Shown here: piece after piece, positions 28,503 to 36,257 of the stretch
How positions within the stretch are numbered: the stretch's first letter is position 1
Layout: each line of letters starts with the position of its first letter
NCBI RefSeq assembly: GCF_005434915.1
Contig: NZ_SKCG01000001.1
Coordinates: 806,001-870,000 of the forward strand
Length of the DNA stretch: 64,000 nt
Direction of reading: 5' to 3'
From: Aurantiacibacter suaedae
GTDB taxonomy: Bacteria; Pseudomonadota; Alphaproteobacteria; Sphingomonadales; Sphingomonadaceae
The notes under the pieces: generated by a model
Seen by the model: the letters and a program-made list of their open reading frames with translations, nothing else
Databases searched by the model: none
Told to the model about the DNA's origin: nothing
Program-made: the position numbers and the translations under genes

Positions 28503-28985
28503 ATGCTGCGCCTGTGCTCCCTTGTCTTGCTTGCCCTCGCCACTCCTCTCGCAGCGCGCGATAGCCTCGGGATATATGGCCAGTGGGGTGCATTTCGCGA
28601 CGATCAGGAACCACGCTGCTATGCGGTAGCTGTGCCCACGCGCACCAGCGGCGAGAGCGACTTTGCCGCCTTCGCCGCCGTCTCCAACTGGCCGAGCAAG
28701 CGGGTTCGCAGCCAGATCCACTTCCGCACGAGCCGCGAGATAGGCGAGGACGCGCGCGTGACATTGCGCGTCGGGCGCGACAGCTTCACCCTCACAGGCA
28801 GTGCCAACAACGCTTGGGCGGAAAACCCCGAGGACGATGCCGCCATTGTCTCCGCCATGCGCTCAGCCGCCACGATGGTTCTGACAACACGCGGCGCGGA
28901 TGGGCGCCGCTTCACCAATTCTTACGATCTCACCGGGGTCTCCAGCGCGATCGACGCCGCCGGTCTGGGCTGCACGGGTCGGTGA
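28503..28985 (+). CDS. Secreted protein resembling the invasion-associated locus B family
   Basis: A 160-residue protein with a signal peptide (LCSLVLLALATPLAA, cleavage near residue 18). The mature part shows WGAFRDDQEPRCYAVAVPTRT and a short beta-strand-rich core, resembling IalB-like proteins of alphaproteobacteria, including two widely spaced cysteines that may form a disulfide. The family is periplasmic and of unclear function. AAGAGG precedes the ATG. It converges on the barrel-protein gene, whose terminator lies just beyond. Confidence 0.7.
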   Translation: MLRLCSLVLLALATPLAARDSLGIYGQWGAFRDDQEPRCYAVAVPTRTSGESDFAAFAAVSNWPSKRVRSQIHFRTSREIGEDARVTLRVGRDSFTLTGSANNAWAENPEDDAAIVSAMRSAATMVLTTRGADGRRFTNSYDLTGVSSAIDAAGLGCTGR

Positions 28986-28988
28986 CAG

Positions 28989-29018
28989 AAAAAAGGCCGG
29001 AGGATCGCTCCCCCGGCC
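28989..29018 (-). terminator. Rho-independent terminator of the outer-membrane protein gene
   Basis: On the minus strand a 10-bp stem with one G-U pair (28995-29018, four-base loop) is followed by six T residues (28989-28994). It is 28 bases past the stop of the barrel-protein gene and is a strong intrinsic terminator. Confidence 0.85.
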
Positions 29019-29046
29019 CCAATTCAGACTAGTCTATCGCAAGCGA

Positions 29047-29709
29047 TTAGAAGCGGTAGCCTACACCCAGCATCACCTGGTGACGGTCGAGGTCGACGTC
29101 GAAACGGTCGCTCTCGAGGCCGCTCGGGGCTTCGAATTCGCCCTTTTCGTAGTTCGAGTAGCGATACTCGAGCTTGCCGAAGAAGTTCTCGCCGAAAGCC
29201 TGCTCGACGCCGCCACCCACGCGCCAGCCGTCGAGATTAACGTCAGTGTCGATATCGGTGGTGTTGTCGCTTGCCAGCACGTTCATGCGGGCATTGGTGT
29301 AACCACCCTTGGCGTAGACAAGCGTGCTCGGCGTAGCGAGCACACCGGCGCGCACACCGACATAGAGGTCACGTCCGGCCTCAATGTTGGAGACGCCAAA
29401 ATTATCGAAGTTGGTCGTGTCGTAGTCGGTCTTCGCCTCGGATTCGATGTACTCACCCTCGACGCCGAGCACGGCACCGCCCATGGCGAAGTCGTAACCG
29501 ATGCCGACGCCATAGGCGACGTCGTCAATCGACTGATCGATGTCGTCGACATTGTCGATATCGGTGCTCGAACCCGGACGGGTGCTGTCGTAACCGACGA
29601 TCCCTTCAATGCGCGGACCGGTGAAGGTCGAATTGTCCTGCGCCATGGCGGGCGTCGCGAGCGCAACGCTCGAAAGGCCAGCGATAAGAAGTGCGCGTTG
29701 GGTATTCAT
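29047..29709 (-). CDS. Outer-membrane beta-barrel (porin-like OmpA/Opa type) protein
   Basis: A 220-residue outer-membrane protein with a signal peptide (LLIAGLSSVALATPAMAQ) and a mature region of alternating beta strands. It ends in GVGYRF, with the C-terminal phenylalanine recognised by the BAM complex. Size fits an eight-stranded barrel of the OMP_b-brl family. Acidic loops rich in Asp/Thr (SSTDIDNVDDIDQS) are prominent. The ATG at 29709 follows GGAG. The upstream gap holds two inverted repeats, and a strong terminator follows the gene, suggesting an abundant, regulated product. Confidence 0.88.
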   Translation of the reverse strand: MNTQRALLIAGLSSVALATPAMAQDNSTFTGPRIEGIVGYDSTRPGSSTDIDNVDDIDQSIDDVAYGVGIGYDFAMGGAVLGVEGEYIESEAKTDYDTTNFDNFGVSNIEAGRDLYVGVRAGVLATPSTLVYAKGGYTNARMNVLASDNTTDIDTDVNLDGWRVGGGVEQAFGENFFGKLEYRYSNYEKGEFEAPSGLESDRFDVDLDRHQVMLGVGYRF

Positions 29710-29735
29710 TATCTTACTCCATTTGGTAATCATCA

Positions 29736-29750
29736 CACATGAAGCATGTG
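29736..29750 (-). repeat. Inverted repeat in the 5' region of the barrel-protein gene
   Basis: CACATG and CATGTG arms with a three-base spacer, 27 bases upstream of the start codon. It could be a small mRNA hairpin or half of an operator. Nothing else identifies a regulator. Confidence 0.35.
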
Positions 29751-29801
29751 CATGGATTGCTGAAATGGGTATTGAGGCTTCTCCGTTCCATTAACCTCAC
29801 A

Positions 29802-29818
29802 CAACGAAAATTTCGTTG
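29802..29818. promoter_or_regulatory. Perfect 17-bp palindrome in the divergent gap, candidate operator
   Basis: CAACGAAA, one central base, TTTCGTTG: eight-base perfect arms in a 362-base gap between the divergent barrel-protein and rlmN genes. It is 93 bases upstream of the barrel-protein start. Symmetry and AT-rich centre fit a dimeric repressor or activator site. I cannot name the regulator. The rest of the gap (29710-30071) shows no gene. Confidence 0.5.
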
Positions 29819-30071
29819 CAAAAAAGCCACACCTACGTGCGCCAAGCCGAGATTTGTGTGCGACAAACAGCCGGAACCTCTCGCCTGAATTGCTATTACC
29901 GCGCGCTAAGACCTCTTCCGGACGCAGGTTTCTTCCGGTTTGGCGCGCATTCTGGCGGGATCCGCCGCTTGTCGCCAATCCGGCACGGCTGGCCATGGGA
30001 GCGTGTGAATACGCCGCGAAGGACCATGCTTCTTCCCATACCGGCCCCGCGCGACTATATGGCGAGGCCTC

Positions 30072-31340
30072 ATGTCAAACACCGATCTCATGCCGATTGC
30101 CGGTGCAATCGATCCCGTTCCCGTGGCGCGCGACATCACGCCGCGCCCCGATGGCCGCGTCGACCTTATCGGCCTGCCGAAAAAGCGCATCGCCGAGCTG
30201 TTTGCCGAGGCGGGGCTCGATGCCAAGCAGGCCAAGTTGCGCGCCAAGCAGGTGTTCCACTGGCTCTATCATCGCGGCGTGACCGAGTTCGAGGCGATGA
30301 CCGACATCGCCAAGACCATGCGCCCTTGGCTGGCCGAGCGGTTCGTAATCGGCCGCCCCAACGTGGTCGAGGCACAGGTAAGTTCCGACGGTACCCGCAA
30401 ATGGCTGCTGCAAACCGACGATGGCCACGAATTCGAGATGGTGTTCATCCCCGACGCCGACCGGGGCACGCTGTGCGTTTCCTCGCAGGTGGGATGCACG
30501 CTCAACTGCCGCTTCTGCCACACCGGCACGATGCGGCTGGTGCGCAACCTGACGCCGGGCGAGATTGTGGGGCAGGTGATGCTTGCGCGCGATGCGCTGG
30601 GCGAATGGCCGAAGGGCGCGAACGATACGCGTCTCGCCACCATGGCAGGCCTAGAAGAGGAAGAGACCGCGGCCGAATATACCGCCGATGGACGGCTGCT
30701 CACCAACATCGTGATGATGGGCATGGGCGAGCCGCTCTACAATTTCGACCATGTGAAGCAGGCGCTTACGCTGGTGATGGACGGCGATGGCCTTGCCCTC
30801 TCCAAGCGGCGGATCACGCTCTCGACCAGCGGCGTGGTGCCGATGATGGCGCGCTGCGGCGAGGAGATCGGGGTCAACCTCGCGGTTTCGCTGCACGCGG
30901 TCACCAAGGACGTGCGCGACGAGATCGTGCCGATCAACAAGAAATATGGCCTTGAGGAGCTGCTGCAAGCCTGTGCCGACTATCCCGGTGCCTCGAACGC
31001 GCGCCGCATCACCTTTGAGTATGTGATGCTGAAGGACAAGAACGACAGCGACGAAGACGCGCGCGAACTGGTGCGACTGCTGAAGGCTTACAGGCTGCCG
31101 GCCAAGGTAAACCTGATCCCGTTCAACCCGTGGCCCGGCGCGGCCTACGATTGTTCGACGCCAGAGCGCATTCGGTCGTTCTCGAACATCGTGTTCGAAG
31201 GCGGCATTTCGGCCCCCGTGCGTACCCCGCGCGGGCGCGATATCGACGCTGCCTGCGGCCAGCTCAAGACCGCCGCGCAGAAGAAGAGCCGCGCTGAACG
31301 CGACCGCGAAGCGGCGAGCGAGGCAGCCAGCGAGGCATGA
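30072..31340 (+). CDS. rlmN: Dual-specificity 23S rRNA/tRNA adenine C2-methyltransferase RlmN
   Basis: A 422-residue radical-SAM enzyme that methylates A2503 of 23S rRNA and A37 of some tRNAs. The iron-sulfur motif is in [15 protein letters not shown] (about residues 140-154). [21 protein letters not shown] and VSLHAV follow, with the second catalytic cysteine expected near the C-terminus in [10 protein letters not shown]. An N-terminal extension of about 25 residues and a charged Lys/Arg/Glu-rich tail flank the core. The next gene's ATG overlaps its stop (ATGA), so the two are coupled. Confidence 0.96.
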   Translation: MSNTDLMPIAGAIDPVPVARDITPRPDGRVDLIGLPKKRIAELFAEAGLDAKQAKLRAKQVFHWLYHRGVTEFEAMTDIAKTMRPWLAERFVIGRPNVVEAQVSSDGTRKWLLQTDDGHEFEMVFIPDADRGTLCVSSQVGCTLNCRFCHTGTMRLVRNLTPGEIVGQVMLARDALGEWPKGANDTRLATMAGLEEEETAAEYTADGRLLTNIVMMGMGEPLYNFDHVKQALTLVMDGDGLALSKRRITLSTSGVVPMMARCGEEIGVNLAVSLHAVTKDVRDEIVPINKKYGLEELLQACADYPGASNARRITFEYVMLKDKNDSDEDARELVRLLKAYRLPAKVNLIPFNPWPGAAYDCSTPERIRSFSNIVFEGGISAPVRTPRGRDIDAACGQLKTAAQKKSRAERDREAASEAASEA

Positions 31341-31984
31341 GCTGGTCGGTCGAGGCACTGTGCGCCGGTCGCAAGCAGAGCTTTCGCGGAAATAGCCTCA
31401 GCGCCATTGCCAAGCTGGTGATAGATGGCCCGGTGGCGATCACGAGAGTTGGTCTGGCGGGTGACGAACAGGCCGATCCGGTTCATCATGGCGGGCCGGA
31501 TATGGCCGTCCACCTTTATCCGCGCGATCACCACGCCTTTTGGCGCGACGAGATCGGCGACCATGAGCGGCTCGATAATCCGGGGGCCTTTGGTTCCAAT
31601 CTCGCTGTCCGCGGAATCTGCGAAGGCGATGTGCTGCTGGGCAGCCGCTATCGGCTCGGCAGCGCGTTGATCGAGGCGTGCCAGCCGCGCCAGCCCTGCT
31701 GGAAGATCGAGCACCGCTTCGGCACCAGTGGCATGGTCAAAGCCATCCTCGCCAGCGGGCGCTGTGGCTGGTTCTATCGTGTCATCGAGGAAGGCACCGC
31801 GCAGGCGGGCGATACTCTGGAGCTTGAGCAGGAAGGCCTGCCCGGCTGGACCATGGCGCGGCTGTTCGAAGCGTTGTGGGGAACCAGCGAGCCGACCGAT
31901 CCCGACCTCCTGCGCGAAATCGCACAGCTCCCCCCGCTGGCCGACAAATTGCGCGGCAAGATCATGGCGCGGCTGGACGCCTAG
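31337..31984 (+). CDS. MOSC domain-containing protein (YiiM-like)
   Basis: A 215-residue protein with a molybdenum-cofactor sulfurase C-terminal fold. Family signatures are [24 protein letters not shown] (about residues 40-63), [11 protein letters not shown], and the conserved cysteine in [12 protein letters not shown]-terminal helical extension matches the YiiM subfamily, which acts in detoxification of N-hydroxylated compounds in E. coli. It overlaps rlmN by four bases. Whether this protein handles molybdenum cofactor here is unproven, though a molybdoenzyme gene lies at 39.2 kb. Confidence 0.85.
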   Translation: MSWSVEALCAGRKQSFRGNSLSAIAKLVIDGPVAITRVGLAGDEQADPVHHGGPDMAVHLYPRDHHAFWRDEIGDHERLDNPGAFGSNLAVRGICEGDVLLGSRYRLGSALIEACQPRQPCWKIEHRFGTSGMVKAILASGRCGWFYRVIEEGTAQAGDTLELEQEGLPGWTMARLFEALWGTSEPTDPDLLREIAQLPPLADKLRGKIMARLDA

Positions 31985-31997
31985 CACTGATCCTGTA

Positions 31998-32013
31998 AGA
32001 TTGTTGGTAATCT
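31998..32013. repeat. Short inverted repeat before the amidohydrolase gene
   Basis: AGATT, six bases, AATCT in the 56-base AT-richer gap between the MOSC and amidohydrolase genes. It could be an operator, but the short arms make chance plausible. Confidence 0.25.
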
Positions 32014-32040
32014 AACTATTGCCAGGAGAGAGGCAGCCCC

Positions 32041-33243
32041 ATGCTTGAAACCGCCCTCGTCAGCTGCGACGACCATCTCGACCTCAATATGCTGCCCGCC
32101 AATGTGCTGGCCGACCGGATGTCGGCGAAGTGGGGCGAGCGCGCGCCGCGAGTGAACATTCCCGACGATGGCCCCGCCAGCTGGATCGCTGACGGGAACC
32201 GTTGGGGCTTCTGGTCGGGCAAGAAAGTCGAAATGAAAGGGCCAAAGCCGCTGCTGACAGCCTATGATCGCGGCGGCGTGGAAGACCTTACCGAACTGCG
32301 CGCTGGCCACCCCAAGCTGCGCCTTGCCGATATGGACCGCGATCATGTCTGGGCGCATGTCGTCTATGGCCCGGTTACTTCAATCAAGTCGGAAGACCCG
32401 GAGTTCACCGCCGAAGCCTATGCCGCCTACAACGACTGGCTTTACGAGGACTATTGCGCCGAAGCGCCTGACCGCCTGATCGGGGTCGCGATGCTGCCGC
32501 CGCAGCCCGAAATGGCCCATGCCGAGCTGGAGCGACTGGCGAAAAGGGGCGGCTGCCGTCAGGCCAATCTGCAGATCGCCGTGTGCGAGCCGCGCCTCGA
32601 AGACAAGCGGTGGGAGCCGGTGTTCCGCCTGCTTGAAGAAAGCGGGATCGTGCTGTCGTTCCACGTCACCGTGTTCCCCAAGGCGGGGGACGCTTTCGAC
32701 AAGTACAAAGGCTCGCCCGGCGCGACTTTTCTGCACGCCAAGATGTTCATCGAGCAGTTTCTCGATCCCTTCGTCGACCTGTTCGCATGGGGTCTGCTGG
32801 AGCGGCATCCGGGTGTGAAACTGGTGATCGCCGAATGCGGTGCCGGCTGGGTGCCTTGGGTGGTGGAAGAGCTCGACTATCGCCACCACCGTCTATGGGA
32901 ATGTGCAGATTACTGGGACGACAAGGGCGGCATTCCGCACAAGATGAAGCCGTCCGAAATCTTCAAGCGGCAGATCTATGGCACCTTCCAGCAAAGCCCC
33001 ACGACCATGGCGCTGACCGATTTCTGGGGCCCGGACAACCTGTTGTGGGCGAGCGACTATCCGCACCCCGACAGCATCTGGCCCAATTCGGTGCCGACCA
33101 TCGAGCGCACCATGGGCCATATGGATCCGTCGCAGGTGGCGAAAATCGTCGGCGGCAATGCGGCCAAGCTCTACGGGCTCGACCTCGGCAAGGCGACTGT
33201 GCGCGCACGGCTCAATGTCGGGAATGATCGCGAGGCGGCCTGA
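32041..33243 (+). CDS. Amidohydrolase family protein (ACMSD-like)
   Basis: A 400-residue metal-dependent TIM-barrel hydrolase/decarboxylase of the Amidohydro_2 family. The N-terminal CDDHLD supplies the first metal ligand in the DxH position. The conserved histidine on strand 5 is in LSFHVTVFP, and the terminal Asp is in LLWASDYPHPDSIWP. Members decarboxylate or hydrolyse aromatic or lactone substrates; the true substrate is not predictable here. AGGAGAG lies ten bases upstream of the ATG. It stands alone between the MOSC and glycine-zipper genes. Confidence 0.88.
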   Translation: MLETALVSCDDHLDLNMLPANVLADRMSAKWGERAPRVNIPDDGPASWIADGNRWGFWSGKKVEMKGPKPLLTAYDRGGVEDLTELRAGHPKLRLADMDRDHVWAHVVYGPVTSIKSEDPEFTAEAYAAYNDWLYEDYCAEAPDRLIGVAMLPPQPEMAHAELERLAKRGGCRQANLQIAVCEPRLEDKRWEPVFRLLEESGIVLSFHVTVFPKAGDAFDKYKGSPGATFLHAKMFIEQFLDPFVDLFAWGLLERHPGVKLVIAECGAGWVPWVVEELDYRHHRLWECADYWDDKGGIPHKMKPSEIFKRQIYGTFQQSPTTMALTDFWGPDNLLWASDYPHPDSIWPNSVPTIERTMGHMDPSQVAKIVGGNAAKLYGLDLGKATVRARLNVGNDREAA

Positions 33244-33327
33244 CACTGGCTGTGACGCATTCTGTCTCAAGCTGAAAACATTTCGGCCCTGAATGCGCAT
33301 CCCAACGATCCGTTCATCTCCGGTTGG

Positions 33328-33352
33328 GGAACACTGAACGAGATTGATCGTC
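33328..33352 (+). promoter_or_regulatory. Candidate EcfG-type general-stress promoter
   Basis: GGAAC (33328-33332), 16 bases, then CGTC (33349-33352). The alphaproteobacterial EcfG sigma consensus is GGAAC-N16/17-CGTT, so the match is one base short in the -10. It ends 38 bases before the start of the glycine-zipper envelope protein gene, a plausible stress target. Confidence 0.35.
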
Positions 33353-33390
33353 GAGCCAGCACAACGCTGGACCGACGAAAGGATCGAGCC

Positions 33391-33837
33391 ATGAAAAAGA
33401 CCTTGCTTACCCCCCTCGCCGCCATGGCTACGGCTGCTGCGGCCCTGACTATTCCCGCCGCACCGGCCGCGGCCGATCCGCCGCGTTGGGCACCTGCCCA
33501 CAGCTATGACCGTAACCACGACCGCTATGACGTCCGCTACGATCGCCGCGATGACCGCCGCTATCGCGATGATCGCCGTTACTACGACGACCGTGGCCGC
33601 TATCGCGAACCGCGCCGCGTGAGCCGCGATGACCGCGTGTGGCAGGGCCGCGACGGCCGCTATTACTGCGAGCGTGGCAACGGCACGACCGGCCTGATCG
33701 TCGGCGCTGCCGGTGGCGCACTGCTCGGTCGCACCATCGATACGCGTGGCGACCGCACGGTCGGCACACTGGTCGGCGGTGTGCTGGGCGGCCTGCTAGG
33801 CCGCGAGATCGACCGCGGCGAGGCGCGCTGCCGCTAA
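33391..33837 (+). CDS. Glycine-zipper 2TM domain protein, exported
   Basis: A 148-residue envelope protein. A signal peptide (LAAMATAAAALTIPAAPAAA) is followed by a very Arg/Asp/Tyr-rich low-complexity stretch with repeated RYDxRxDRR-like units (about residues 38-90). It ends in a glycine-zipper hairpin (LIVGAAGGALLGRTID and LVGGVLGGLLGREID). Such proteins sit in or at the outer membrane, and several are stress-induced. A terminator follows the gene. The central repeat is of biased composition and probably disordered. Confidence 0.85.
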   Translation: MKKTLLTPLAAMATAAAALTIPAAPAAADPPRWAPAHSYDRNHDRYDVRYDRRDDRRYRDDRRYYDDRGRYREPRRVSRDDRVWQGRDGRYYCERGNGTTGLIVGAAGGALLGRTIDTRGDRTVGTLVGGVLGGLLGREIDRGEARCR

Positions 33838-33860
33838 ACGGTTTATCGAAGTCCCCAAGG

Positions 33861-33894
33861 AGGGCGTCGCATCGCAAGGTGCGGCGCCCTTTCT
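33861..33894 (+). terminator. Rho-independent terminator after the glycine-zipper gene
   Basis: AGGGCGTCGCA (33861-33871) pairs with TGCGGCGCCCT (33880-33890), 11 bp with one G-T pair, then TTTCT. It lies 24 bases after the stop and insulates the downstream HTH-nadE gene. Confidence 0.75.
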
Positions 33895-33904
33895 GTTGCA
33901 CTGA

Positions 33905-33921
33905 GTATCCTTTCCGGATAC
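33905..33921. promoter_or_regulatory. Inverted repeat directly before the HTH-NadE start, candidate operator
   Basis: GTATCC, five bases, GGATAC, ending 11 bases before the ATG at 33932. The spacing and symmetry suit a dimeric HTH protein, and the first domain of the downstream gene is such a protein, so self-regulation is a natural hypothesis. Confidence 0.45.
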
Positions 33922-33931
33922 CTAAATCCGC

Positions 33932-36223
33932 ATGCACCGCGCCGGCCAGAAAATCCGCGCCTTTCGCGAGGCGCACGATCCGCCGCTCAGCGCGGGCGAA
34001 TTCGGCACGCGCTATGGCGAGCCATGGGCCAGCCGCACCGTCTATGGCTGGGAGGCGCAGGGCAAGATCCCGCGCGCAGCCACGCAAAAGCGTCTCGCCG
34101 AACTAGGCATCTGTGAGCCTTCCGATTTCCTCGAACCCGCCCTCCCCCGATCCGAGAAGACCCCGATGAGCGACACGCACCCTTTCTACGACATGCACAC
34201 CCACGGCTTTGTGCGTGTCGCCACCAGTACCCCCTGCGTGCGCACCGCCGATGTCACGTTCAACCGCGAGGGCATTCTCGACGAGGCCAAGCGGGCGCAC
34301 GATGCGCATGTCGATCTGCTGCTCTATCCCGAGCTCAGCCTCTCGTCCTATGCGCTAGACGACCTGGTGATGCAGGAAGCGTTGCTCGAAGCGGTCGAGC
34401 ACGAGATCGAAACGATCCGCAAGGCCAGCGCGGAGCTGACCCCGGTGCTGGTGATTGGCGCGCCGCTGCGCCGCAATGGCCGGATTTACAACTGCGCGGT
34501 GGTGATCGCCCATGGCGAGGTGCTCGGCGCGGTACCCAAGAGCTATCTGCCCAATTACCGCGAGTTTTATGAGAAGCGCTGGTTCGCCCACGGGCGCGAC
34601 TGCCGCGACCTGTGGATCGCGATCGACGGCGCCGAAGTACCGTTCGGGGTCGACCTGCTGTTTGCCGCGCAAGACCTGCCCGGTTTCACCTTCGGGATCG
34701 AGATCTGCGAGGATTTCTGGGCCCCCACCCAGCCCGGCACCCTCGCCGCGCTCGCCGGGGCGACCATCGTGCTCAACCTTTCGGCTTCGAACATCGTCAT
34801 CGGCAAGTCTGAAGAGCGGCATCTGTTGTGCCGTGCCAGCTCCGCGCGCTCGGTCTGCGCCTATGCCTATTCGGCCAGCGGGCACGGCGAAAGCACCACC
34901 GACCTCGCCTGGGACGGCCAGGGCATGATCTACGAGCTGGGCGACCTACTGGTGGAAAGCGTGCGCTTCGATCTTCAGCCTGAGCTGTGCATTACCGATA
35001 TCGACACCCGCCGCATTCTCGACGACCGGATGCGCATGGGCACCTTCAACGACTGCGCCGAAGCCGAAGGACGCCCCGAAGACAGCTTTCGCACCGTCGC
35101 CTTCGACCATGCCCCCGCGCCGGGCGATATTGGCCTGATCCGGCCGATCCGCCGCTTCCCCTTCGTGCCCGATCGCCAGCACCGGCTCGACGAGGACTGT
35201 TACGAGGCCTTCAACATTCAGGTCGACGCGCTGATGCGCCGGTTCCAGTCGACCCATGCCAAAAGTATGGTGATGGGCATTTCCGGCGGGCTCGATTCGA
35301 CGCACGCGCTGGTGGTGGCGGCCAAGGCCTGCGACCGGCTCGGCCTGCCGCGCACCACCATTCGCGGCTACACCATGCCCGGCTTCGGCACCTCTGATGG
35401 CACGAAGGATAACGCGTGGAAACTCATGCGCGCGCTCGGCATCACCGCCGAAGAGATCGACATCCGTCCCGCCGCCGAGCTGATGCTGAAGGATATGGGC
35501 CACCCCTATGCGAACGGCGAGCCGGTTTACGATGTGACCTTCGAAAACGTGCAAGCGGGCCTGCGCACCGACTATCTGTTCCGCCTTGCAGGGCATCATG
35601 GCGGCTTCGTGATCGGCACCGGCGATCTTAGCGAGCTGGCGCTGGGCTGGTGTACCTACGGCGTGGGCGACCAGATGAGCCACTATGCAGTAAACGCGGG
35701 CGTGCCAAAGACACTGATCCAGTACCTCATTCGCTGGGCCACCCGAACCGACCAGTTCGACCCGCAGACCGACGAGGTGCTCGAAGCGATCCTTTCCACC
35801 GAGATCAGCCCCGAGCTGGTTCCGGCAGGCGAGGACGAGAAAATCCAGAGCACCGAGTCCGTGATCGGCCCGTATGAACTCAACGACTTCTTCCTTCACC
35901 ACGTGGTGCGTTACGGACAGAAACCTAGCCATGTCGCATTTCTCGCCTGGCACGCCTGGCGCGATCGCAACGCGGGCCTGTGGCCGCACGCCTTCCCCGA
36001 AGGCAAGAAGAACGAATACGACCTAGCCAGGATCACCGGGTGGCTCGACAAGTTCCTCGCCCGCTTCTTCGGCTTCAGCCAGTTCAAGCGCAGCGCCATT
36101 CCCAACGGCCCGAAGGTGAGCGCCGGCGGCGCGCTCAGCCCGCGCGGCGACTGGCGCGCGCCGAGCGATGCCGTGGCCGACCTGTGGAAGGCCGAGCTTA
36201 AGGCGAATGTGCCGGAGACCTGA
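33932..36223 (+). CDS. nadE: Glutamine-dependent NAD+ synthetase with N-terminal XRE-like HTH extension
   Basis: From residue 79 on, this is a standard 685-residue NadE making NAD+ from deamido-NAD, ATP and glutamine. The glutaminase domain has its Glu-Lys-Cys triad in LLLYPELSLS, VPKSYLPNYREFY and FGIEICEDFW. The synthetase domain has the PP-loop GISGGLDSTHAL. The 78 extra residues (GQKIRAFREAH, EFGTRYGE, RTVYGWEAQGKIPR) read as a Cro/CI-type helix-turn-helix. The frame is continuous, with no stop between. An internal ATG at 34166, preceded by GAGAAG, could make normal NadE, so one locus may yield both a DNA-binding fusion and the plain enzyme. Confidence 0.9.
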   Translation: MHRAGQKIRAFREAHDPPLSAGEFGTRYGEPWASRTVYGWEAQGKIPRAATQKRLAELGICEPSDFLEPALPRSEKTPMSDTHPFYDMHTHGFVRVATSTPCVRTADVTFNREGILDEAKRAHDAHVDLLLYPELSLSSYALDDLVMQEALLEAVEHEIETIRKASAELTPVLVIGAPLRRNGRIYNCAVVIAHGEVLGAVPKSYLPNYREFYEKRWFAHGRDCRDLWIAIDGAEVPFGVDLLFAAQDLPGFTFGIEICEDFWAPTQPGTLAALAGATIVLNLSASNIVIGKSEERHLLCRASSARSVCAYAYSASGHGESTTDLAWDGQGMIYELGDLLVESVRFDLQPELCITDIDTRRILDDRMRMGTFNDCAEAEGRPEDSFRTVAFDHAPAPGDIGLIRPIRRFPFVPDRQHRLDEDCYEAFNIQVDALMRRFQSTHAKSMVMGISGGLDSTHALVVAAKACDRLGLPRTTIRGYTMPGFGTSDGTKDNAWKLMRALGITAEEIDIRPAAELMLKDMGHPYANGEPVYDVTFENVQAGLRTDYLFRLAGHHGGFVIGTGDLSELALGWCTYGVGDQMSHYAVNAGVPKTLIQYLIRWATRTDQFDPQTDEVLEAILSTEISPELVPAGEDEKIQSTESVIGPYELNDFFLHHVVRYGQKPSHVAFLAWHAWRDRNAGLWPHAFPEGKKNEYDLARITGWLDKFLARFFGFSQFKRSAIPNGPKVSAGGALSPRGDWRAPSDAVADLWKAELKANVPET

Positions 36224-36257
36224 CCTCGGTTGACTTTGCCCGGCTGGCGCCGCCCGC

